A stretch of DNA of 12,523 nucleotides, from NCBI RefSeq assembly GCF_047971885.1, contig NZ_JBKEAE010000003.1, positions 1 to 12,523 of the forward strand, written 5' to 3'. This DNA comes from Tropicimonas sp047971885. Its GTDB lineage: Bacteria > Pseudomonadota > Alphaproteobacteria > Rhodobacterales > Rhodobacteraceae. Below are positions 7,756-12,523 of the stretch, in pieces; the first letter of the stretch is position 1, and the number at the start of each line of letters is the position of its first letter. The position numbers and the translations under genes are program-made. The notes below the pieces were generated by a model, which worked only from the letters and a program-made list of their open reading frames with translations, did no database searches and had not been told where the DNA came from.

Positions 7756-7858
7756 GACACGAGCCTAGTTGCGCTTTGCCGAACCTGCCAGAGCCATGCT
7801 GCCCTGCGGCGTCAGTTTGCCGGCAAGGTGCGGCTTCCGCGCGTCGGCCGCGACCGCC

Positions 7859-9016
7859 TCAGTCCGTCTTCAGGACCCGCGCCAGCAGGGTGACGAGAAG
7901 CGCAAGCATCGCCAGAAGGGCGAAGGCGACACGCAGCGAGAAGGTCTCGGCAATGAACCCGATGACCGGCGGCGCGATCAGCATCGCACCATAACCCAGC
8001 GTCGCGACACTGGCGATGGCCTGACCGGGCGGAACCACCGGATCGCAGGCGGCACGGGTAAAGGCCATCGGCCAGACAGCGGCATAGCCGATACCCATCA
8101 GCGCGAAACCCGCAAGTGCCGTGCCGAGCGCACTGCTCGATACGATGAGCGTCAGCCCGAGAGCCGCCGAAACGCCGCTGACTCGGGCGACGGTAACGGG
8201 GCCGAAGATGGTAATCAGGCGGTCCACCACCATCCGCATTGCCACCATGACGATCGAGAAGACCGTGAAGCCCAGTGCCGCGCTCGCCTCGTCGACGTGA
8301 AGCTCGGTGGTCAGGAAAACCGCGCTCCAGTCGACGACCGAGCCTTCGCCGGCGCCCGAGGCCAGCGCCATGACGCCCAGCAACACCAGCGCGCCGCGCG
8401 GCAGGGCGAAGACCGGCGCGCCGGGATCGTGCGCCCGCGTCTGCGATACCCAGTCGATTCGCGACATCCACAGAAAGATGGTGCCGAAGATCAGCGAGGC
8501 GAGCACGAAGTGCAGTGTCACCGAGAGCCCCAGCGCCACGGCCCCGGCGCCGGTCGCCGCACCGAGGCCGCCGCCGAGGCTCCACATGGCGTGGAACGAC
8601 GACATGACGGACCGGCCCATGCCCTTTTCGACCTCGGTCGCCCAGCTGTTCATGGTCACATCCATCGACCCGTGGGTGATGCCGAACAGAAACAGTGCGA
8701 CGGCAAGCCAGCCTGTCGACGGGGCAAGTGCCAGCAGCGGCAGCGCGGGCAGGTAGGCGAAGGCGATCGCCCGCGTGACCCGGTACGCCCCGAGCGTATC
8801 CGAAAGCCGCCCGGAAAACGGGAAGGAAATCAGCGCACCCGCGCCCATGACCAGCAGCAGCAGTCCAAATGTCCCCTCGCCGATGTCGTTGGCCTGCATG
8901 ATGGCCGGAATGCGCGACGCCCAGGTGCCCAGCAGCACGCCGTTGAGCGCGAAGATCGCGGCGACGGCGCGCCACGGGGTCCGGATGGATACCCGGATAT
9001 CAGACAGTTCGGACAT
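7859..9016 (-). CDS. MFS transporter, YbjJ-like
   Basis: This is a 385-residue polytopic membrane protein with about twelve hydrophobic segments, normal for a compact major facilitator. Sequence features recall the E. coli YbjJ-like group. The first helix region has GTWASRIPAI. The loop between helices 2 and 3 carries a degenerate SGRLSDTLGAYR. The second half begins with GAGEGSVVDWSAVFL, like the AEGSxxDW of YbjJ, and APPVIGFIAETFSLR lies near the end. Substrates of this group are not settled; sugar or small-molecule efflux has been suggested for relatives. The ATG at 9016 overlaps the end of the DeoR-type gene by 17 bp with AGAGGA just upstream. The pair is therefore translationally coupled, and the regulator probably controls this transporter directly. 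Confidence 0.88.
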   Translation of the reverse strand: MSELSDIRVSIRTPWRAVAAIFALNGVLLGTWASRIPAIMQANDIGEGTFGLLLLVMGAGALISFPFSGRLSDTLGAYRVTRAIAFAYLPALPLLALAPSTGWLAVALFLFGITHGSMDVTMNSWATEVEKGMGRSVMSSFHAMWSLGGGLGAATGAGAVALGLSVTLHFVLASLIFGTIFLWMSRIDWVSQTRAHDPGAPVFALPRGALVLLGVMALASGAGEGSVVDWSAVFLTTELHVDEASAALGFTVFSIVMVAMRMVVDRLITIFGPVTVARVSGVSAALGLTLIVSSSALGTALAGFALMGIGYAAVWPMAFTRAACDPVVPPGQAIASVATLGYGAMLIAPPVIGFIAETFSLRVAFALLAMLALLVTLLARVLKTD

Positions 9017-9764
9017 CGAGTCCTCTTTCGATGAAGGGCGCGGCGGTTTCCCGCGGCGCGTCGGTTATCAGAATGTCGAGTTCGTCGCAGCCGCAGACCC
9101 GGTGCCGGGCCCGGCGCCCGAGCTTGGCCTGCCCGGTCATGACGATGGATCTGCGGCCCGAACCGGCCATGGCGCGTTTCAGCGCCGCCTCGTCGATATC
9201 GTCGGCCGACAGGCCGAAATCCGCATTGAGCCCACAGGCGCCCAGAAAGCTGAGATCGGCGACCACCCTTTCGACCGCGGCAACCGCGTCCGCCCCGACG
9301 GCGATACCGCCGAACGGCGAGATGCGTCCGCCGATCAGCATGGTCTCGATCCCCGCGCCAAGCGTCGCCATGGCGATGGCCGGGGTCGGCGTCACCACCA
9401 GCGCGCGTGGCAGCGGCGGCAGGGATTGCGCAAGCCGGATCACGGTGGTGCCGCCGTCCATCAGCAGGACCATGCCATCCTCGATCAGCGGCAGGGCGGC
9501 GGCGGCAAGACGTTCGGCGACGGGATTGGCCGTTTGCAGGCGTTCGCGCAGGGGGCGGACAGGCCGGCTGACCGGCAGCGCACCGCCGCGCACTCGCTGC
9601 ACCACGCCCCCGGTCTCGAGCGCCAGCAGGTCGCGCCGGATCGTGTCGGGGGAAACACCGAATTCCCGCGCCAGATCGGCCAGAACCAGCGCCGCGCCGG
9701 CGGCGGCACGATCCCTGAGCAGCCCCTGCCGCGCTTCTGGTGTATTGAGAGCCGGACCTGTCAC
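9000..9764 (-). CDS. DeoR-family transcriptional regulator
   Basis: This is a 254-residue two-domain regulator. The N-terminal winged helix-turn-helix is at about 10-65, with LADLAREFGVSPDTIRRDLLAL as recognition region and VQRVRGGA as wing (RVRGGA where RxHGGA is usual). The C-terminal sugar-phosphate-isomerase-like effector domain has MDGGTT (102-107), IGGRISPFGGIAVG, and FLGACGLNADFGLSADD. Members typically repress sugar or polyol catabolic genes and release DNA on binding a phosphorylated intermediate. GTG at 9764 is chosen because AGGA lies 8 bases upstream. An in-frame TTG ten codons earlier lacks a ribosome-binding site and would lie within the phased repeats. It is the first gene of the minus-strand run and overlaps the MFS gene by 17 bp, so autoregulation plus control of the downstream genes is likely. 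Confidence 0.9.
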   Translation of the reverse strand: MTGPALNTPEARQGLLRDRAAAGAALVLADLAREFGVSPDTIRRDLLALETGGVVQRVRGGALPVSRPVRPLRERLQTANPVAERLAAAALPLIEDGMVLLMDGGTTVIRLAQSLPPLPRALVVTPTPAIAMATLGAGIETMLIGGRISPFGGIAVGADAVAAVERVVADLSFLGACGLNADFGLSADDIDEAALKRAMAGSGRRSIVMTGQAKLGRRARHRVCGCDELDILITDAPRETAAPFIERGLDVRTV

Positions 9765-9780
9765 GGAAGGAATCCTGCGG

Positions 9781-9830
9781 GTTAAATGCAACAATATGCG
9801 TATCTATGCAGAATATTGCGAATGTTTGCA
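9781..9830 (-). promoter_or_regulatory. candidate operator/promoter of the DeoR-type gene: five GCA motifs at 10-bp spacing
   Basis: On the plus strand, TGCA or TGCG ends every 10-base block: TGCA at 9787, TGCG at 9797, TGCA at 9807, TGCG at 9817, TGCA at 9827. Read on the minus strand, this gives five units beginning GCA (GCAAACATTC, GCAATATTCT, GCATAGATAC, GCATATTGTT, GCATTTAACC). The stretch is AT-rich in an otherwise GC-rich window and lies 17 to 66 bases upstream of the regulator's GTG. DeoR-family proteins are known to bind short repeats on one face of the helix, so this is the natural operator. A TTGCAA hexamer (9826-9831) could act as -35 for the minus strand, but I see no convincing -10. 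Divergent control of the plus-strand gene at 10050 is possible. Confidence 0.55.
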
Positions 9831-10049
9831 AGAATCCATTCCGTGGCGATGGACGCAGCGGCCTTGCCGGGTTAGTTACAGAAGGCCGGCATCAGGCGTT
9901 CCTCCAGACGGCCTTGTCGGTTGCCGACTACCCGGCCAGGGGTCCGCTGATGCCCTCAACCGCACCAAGGCCGGATATGTCGCGCTTGAAGATCGCGCTT
10001 TTCCGGGCTGCTTGGCGAATATGCCGGCATCCATGCAAGGACCCATGCC

Positions 10050-10871
10050 ATGAAATCCATCCTTAGCTTCTTCGATCTGACCACCGGAGCCGCCAGCACC
10101 GTCATGGAAACCGGCCGGCATATCGAGGCGCCCAACTGGACGACCGATGGCGCGGCGCTGATCGTCAATGGCGGCGGCCGGCTCTACCGCGTTGCGCTGA
10201 ACGCGCCGGCCCTGCACGAGATCGACACCGGTTTTGCCAGCCGCCTCAACAACGATCATGGCATTTCGCCCGATGGCGACCTGCTGGCGATCAGCGATTC
10301 CACGCAAACCGATGGCAGTTGCATCTATACGCTGCCGGCCGGCGGCGGCACGCCGCGCCGCGTGACCCGGGCCGTCCCGTCCTACTGGCACGGCTGGTCG
10401 CCCGACGGGAAGCGGCTGGCCTATACCGCCAGACGCGGCGCGACATTCCAGATCTACACCTGTCCGGTCGATGGCGGCGCGGAAACGCAGGTCACCTCGG
10501 GTTTCGATCATTGCGACGGCCCCGACTACACGCCCGACGGGCGCTGGATCTGGTTTAACGGTGAACGGGACGATTCCGTCCAGCTCTGGCGCGTCCGTCC
10601 CGATGGCGGCGGTCCGGAGCAGATGACCGACGACGATCGGGTCAACTGGTTCCCGCATCCCTCGCCCGACGGTTCCTGCGTCGTCTATCTGTCCTACGAG
10701 AGCGGCACGCGCGGGCATCCCGCCGAAAGAAATGTCGAACTGCGCCTGATGCCCGCCGAAGGCGGCGCGCCACGTGTGCTTCTGGCCCTGTTCGGCGGTC
10801 AGGGAACAATCAATGTGCCATCCTGGTCCCCAGACAGCCGCCGCTTCGCCTTCGTGCAATACGAGGGCTGA
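10050..10871 (+). CDS. TolB-like beta-propeller (PD40 repeat) protein, cytoplasmic
   Basis: A 273-residue protein built of WD40-like/PD40 repeats. The marker tetrapeptide (S/T)PD(G/S) recurs at 73-76, 117-120, 161-164, 205-208 and 260-263, with a degenerate TTDG at 31-34. The 44-residue period over the central copies fits a six-bladed propeller. No signal peptide is seen (it starts MKSILSFFDLTTG), and the N-terminal domain of true TolB is absent, so this is not the Tol-Pal periplasmic component. Alphaproteobacteria carry stand-alone proteins of this length, often annotated as TolB family or biopolymer transporter. Their role is unknown; a sugar- or oligosaccharide-related enzyme such as a lyase-like propeller is a speculation. 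AAGGA lies 8-9 bases before the ATG. The gene is divergent from the DeoR-type regulator across a 285-bp gap and ends 62 bp before the right IS. Confidence 0.8.
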   Translation: MKSILSFFDLTTGAASTVMETGRHIEAPNWTTDGAALIVNGGGRLYRVALNAPALHEIDTGFASRLNNDHGISPDGDLLAISDSTQTDGSCIYTLPAGGGTPRRVTRAVPSYWHGWSPDGKRLAYTARRGATFQIYTCPVDGGAETQVTSGFDHCDGPDYTPDGRWIWFNGERDDSVQLWRVRPDGGGPEQMTDDDRVNWFPHPSPDGSCVVYLSYESGTRGHPAERNVELRLMPAEGGAPRVLLALFGGQGTINVPSWSPDSRRFAFVQYEG

Positions 10872-10933
10872 GCACCATACCGATCGACAGATGTCCAACA
10901 TCGCCCCTTCCGCGCGTTCCGGGTCCCCCGGGT

Positions 10934-11285
10934 GGGCTCTGTTGCACAAATCGGCTGATGGTCGGGGTTCCCCTTTCCCCGGACGGACTTATGCCACAGC
11001 TTCCGTGACGGGTATGCCGAGCGCGGTGTATCCGTTCAGGACGGCGATGCGTACCTGGAACTCGGCGACCTGACGGTCGAAGTCCCGCGCCATAAGGCGC
11101 TGCCCCAGCAACTTCACACAGTGCATCTTCGTCTCGACGCGGCTTCGGCGGTGGTATCCGCTCCATCGTCGCCAAAGGGCCCGGCCGAGATACTTCGAAG
11201 CCCGCAGGGCCTCGTTGCGGGCCACGGCTCCGGCGGTGCTGGTCTTCCATGGCTTTGCGTTCTTGCGGGGCGGGATGACGGCATG
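10934..11285 (-). mobile_element. truncated IS5-family (IS903-like) insertion sequence, right copy
   Basis: About 350 bp remain of an element that should be roughly twice as long. The outer terminus reads GGGCTCTGTTGCACAAAT at 10934-10951, followed by the same tail as the left copy (TCGGCTGATGG, then CCTTTCCCCGGACGGAC). The transposase-coding part stops abruptly at about 11280-11285, where the sequence switches to trbG. The 5' half and the other inverted repeat are absent. Orientation is inverted relative to the copy at position 1, so both 3' ends face the metabolic block. The 62 bp between the TolB-like gene and this terminus hold no gene. Confidence 0.88.
10989..11285 (-). pseudogene. IS5-family transposase, C-terminal fragment
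   Basis: About 98 C-terminal codons survive. The frame reads HAVIPPRKNAKPWKTSTAGA, then VARNEALRASKYLGRALWRR, WSGYHRRSRVETKMHCVKLL and onward to VTEAVA and TAA. The YHRRSRVETKMHCVK segment contains the conserved Y-(2)-R-(3)-E-(6)-K signature of IS5/IS903 DDE transposases, so the catalytic Glu is kept but both catalytic Asp residues are lost. Upstream of HAV the frame runs into foreign sequence and a stop within a few codons. An ATG at 11225 could start a 78-residue peptide, but no working transposase is possible. Confidence 0.88.
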
Positions 11286-11705
11286 CCCGCAGTGTCATGG
11301 TCATATCCTGCTCCTCCGCCGGGATCGCAGCAGGCCGCGCCCGCCACCCCGCGCATCCCGCCAGTTTCAGCGCGCAACCACCGCTACGGGTTGCAGATCC
11401 GGGGGGACAACCCGCCCTGGCGGCCCACATCCGTCTTCGATGATGGCCGCCGGGTCTATGTCATTTTCCCGTCAGGCATCGCCCAAGGCGAGATGCCGCC
11501 ATTATTTGTGATCGGCCCTGAGGGTGAGCCGCAGATCGTTAACAGTCGGATTTATCGCAACGTATTGATTGTCGACCGATTGTTCGGCGCGGCGGAACTG
11601 CGCCTCGGGTCCGGCAACCGTCAGCAGGTGGTGCGGATTGTGCGGATGCAGCCTGAACGCCAGACCGCCGTACCATCCACCCCGGAGCGCCACAATGACC
11701 GATAA
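11283..11705 (+). pseudogene. trbG: trbG (VirB9-like conjugation protein), 5'-truncated
   Basis: The last 140 residues of TrbG, the periplasmic/outer-membrane-associated VirB9-type subunit of the conjugative type IV secretion channel. Recognisable parts are the AVSWSYP strand at the very start, RYGLQIRGDNPPWRPTSVFD (35-54), VYVIFPSGIAQGEMPPLFVI (58-77), GPEGEPQIVN, VDRLFGAAELRLG (97-109) and the C-terminal tail. A normal TrbG is over 300 residues with an N-terminal signal peptide, so more than half is missing. The loss coincides exactly with the IS fragment junction. An ATG at 11283 could start this fragment, but without the signal peptide and N-terminal domain it should not function in the channel. 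Its TAA overlaps the trbI start by 11 bp, the usual coupling of these genes. Confidence 0.88.
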
Positions 11706-12523
11706 TGCTGCCCCCATGCGCCTGCGCGCCGAGCAACCCCGTGTCACGCGTCTTTCGCGCAAGGTGCTGGCGGGACTGGGCGGTATCTTGCTGCTCGGTA
11801 TCGGAGGTGCGTTGATCTATGCCCTGCAAGGATCGGAACGAAGCGGGATGGGCGAGGAACTTTATTCCACCGAGAACCGCACCACGGCGGATGGTCTCAA
11901 CGGGCTTCCCTCTGATTATTCCGGCCCGGCGCTCGGGGCCCCTTTGCCAGGTGATCTCGGCGGCCCAATTCTCGATGCGCAAAATCGGGGGCAACCGGTT
12001 GTCCCACCAGCCATCTTGGCACCTGCGCCCGATCCCGATGAGCAGCGGCGATTGGCGGAAGAAGAAGCCGCACGCATGAGCGGCGTGTTCTTCCAATCCG
12101 GCCCGCGAACGGGAGCAGCAACGGGCGCGGCCATACCAAGCCTTGCCGGTCTCGACACTGGCGGGCAGCCCGCGACGCAGAACCGCAACGCGGCGTTTCT
12201 CGGCGGTCCCGTGGACCGGCAGACCGTCGCGACGGATCGTGTCGTACCGCCAGCATCGCCCTAGATCCTGCAAGCAGGCGCGGTGATCCCCGCCGCGCTC
12301 ATCACCGGCATTCGTTCCGATCTGCCCGGTCAGATCACCGCGCAGGTGACGGAAAATGTCTATGACAGCCCGACCGGCAGCCTGCTGCTGATCCCGCAGG
12401 GCACCCGCATCATCGGCCAGTATGACGATGGGGTTGGGTTCGGGCAGCGCCGCGTGTTGCTGGTCTGGAACCGTCTGATTCTGCCCGGTGGTCGCTCCAT
12501 CGTCCTTGAACGCCTGCCGGGCT
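11695..12523 (+). pseudogene. trbI: trbI (VirB10-like conjugation protein) with in-frame amber stop, runs off the window
   Basis: TrbI is the inner-membrane-anchored, periplasm-spanning VirB10-type subunit. The start ATG at 11695 has GGAG 7 bases upstream and overlaps the trbG end. A cytoplasmic N-terminus (1-23) is followed by a membrane helix at about 24-44, then a Pro/Ala-rich periplasmic linker. TAG at 12262-12264 (codon 190) interrupts the frame after VVPPASP. Beyond it the same frame continues with the conserved VirB10 domain: LQAGAVIPAALITGIRSDLP, GQITAQVTENVYDSPTG, LLLIPQGTRIIGQYDDG, VLLVWNRLILPGGRSIVLE, up to the window end. Homologues that I recall have Tyr here (SPY(V/I)LQAG), so a single TAC-to-TAG change explains it. 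A 189-residue product would lack the whole channel-forming domain. A sequencing error or suppression is the alternative. Confidence 0.85.

Noticed and set aside
7756..7858. A minus-strand frame ending with TAG 10 bases before the DppB-type start (ends GSAKRN), possibly the remnant of a binding-protein gene
   Set aside because: Fewer than about 35 codons, no start with a ribosome-binding site, and the residues do not match any binding-protein C-terminus I can recall.
7769..9034. 421-codon plus-strand open frame opposite the MFS gene
   Set aside because: The translation is a charged, repetitive shadow of a membrane-protein gene. The minus strand gives a clear 12-helix transporter.
10021..10030. 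Palindrome ATGCCGGCAT upstream of the TolB-like gene, with TTGCCGGCAA (7817-7826) upstream of the DppB-type gene
   Set aside because: The same 10-mer also occurs inside the ALDH coding region near 3520, so it is not specific to promoters in this GC-rich sequence.
9831..10053. A plus-strand frame whose TGA overlaps the TolB-like ATG (ATGA), suggesting an upstream coupled gene remnant
   Set aside because: The frame shows no recognisable family sequence and its codon use is not convincingly coding. The overlap alone can arise by chance.
9876..10949. Long minus-strand open frame opposite the TolB-like gene
   Set aside because: It is a shadow frame of a high-GC gene. The plus-strand product has regular PD40 repeats and a good start, while this one resembles nothing.
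1..12523. CRISPR arrays, tRNA or rRNA genes, toxin-antitoxin or phage-defence systems
   Set aside because: No repeat-spacer pattern, no RNA gene signature and no defence-type protein domain was seen on either strand.

Overview
This is a high-GC window, almost certainly from an alphaproteobacterium. Two things suggest this: the Ti/RP4-type trbG-trbI genes of the form common on alphaproteobacterial plasmids and integrative elements, and the IS5-family ends that read GGCTCTGTTGCACAAAT. I lean to Rhodobacterales, but this rests on general resemblance and not on a search. Base use and gene style are uniform across the central part.

Layout. Positions 1-117 are the 3' end of an IS5-family (IS903-like) element. 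Positions 192-10871 are a metabolic gene block of ten genes. Positions 10934-11285 are a second, non-identical, truncated IS5-family end in inverted orientation. Positions 11283-12523 are the remains of a conjugation (Trb type IV secretion) operon: a 5'-truncated trbG directly fused to the broken IS, then trbI carrying an in-frame amber stop. The metabolic block therefore lies between two inverted IS ends next to a damaged transfer operon. This looks like a plasmid or integrative element that has taken up metabolic cargo and lost transfer functions.

The metabolic block. Eight genes run on the minus strand in the order DeoR-type regulator, YbjJ-like MFS transporter, DppB-type permease, DppC-type permease, fused double-ATPase (DppD-DppF type), aldehyde dehydrogenase, short-chain dehydrogenase/reductase, and P1-family (DmpA/NylC-type) peptidase. 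Several joints overlap by 4 to 17 bases (DeoR/MFS, DppB/DppC, DppC/ATPase), so most of the block probably behaves as one or two operons. Two plus-strand genes flank it: a kynurenine-formamidase-like alpha/beta hydrolase at the left, convergent with the peptidase gene, and a cytoplasmic TolB-like beta-propeller protein at the right, divergent from the regulator. A reasonable inference is uptake of a peptide- or amide-like compound, hydrolysis by the P1 peptidase (and perhaps the esterase/formamidase), and oxidation of the resulting alcohol or aldehyde by the SDR and ALDH. The substrate cannot be read from the sequence. No periplasmic substrate-binding protein gene is present in the window.

The most striking non-coding signal is just upstream of the DeoR-type gene: five GCA trinucleotides (minus strand) at exact 10-bp spacing in an AT-rich stretch (9781-9830), a good candidate for a helically phased operator.
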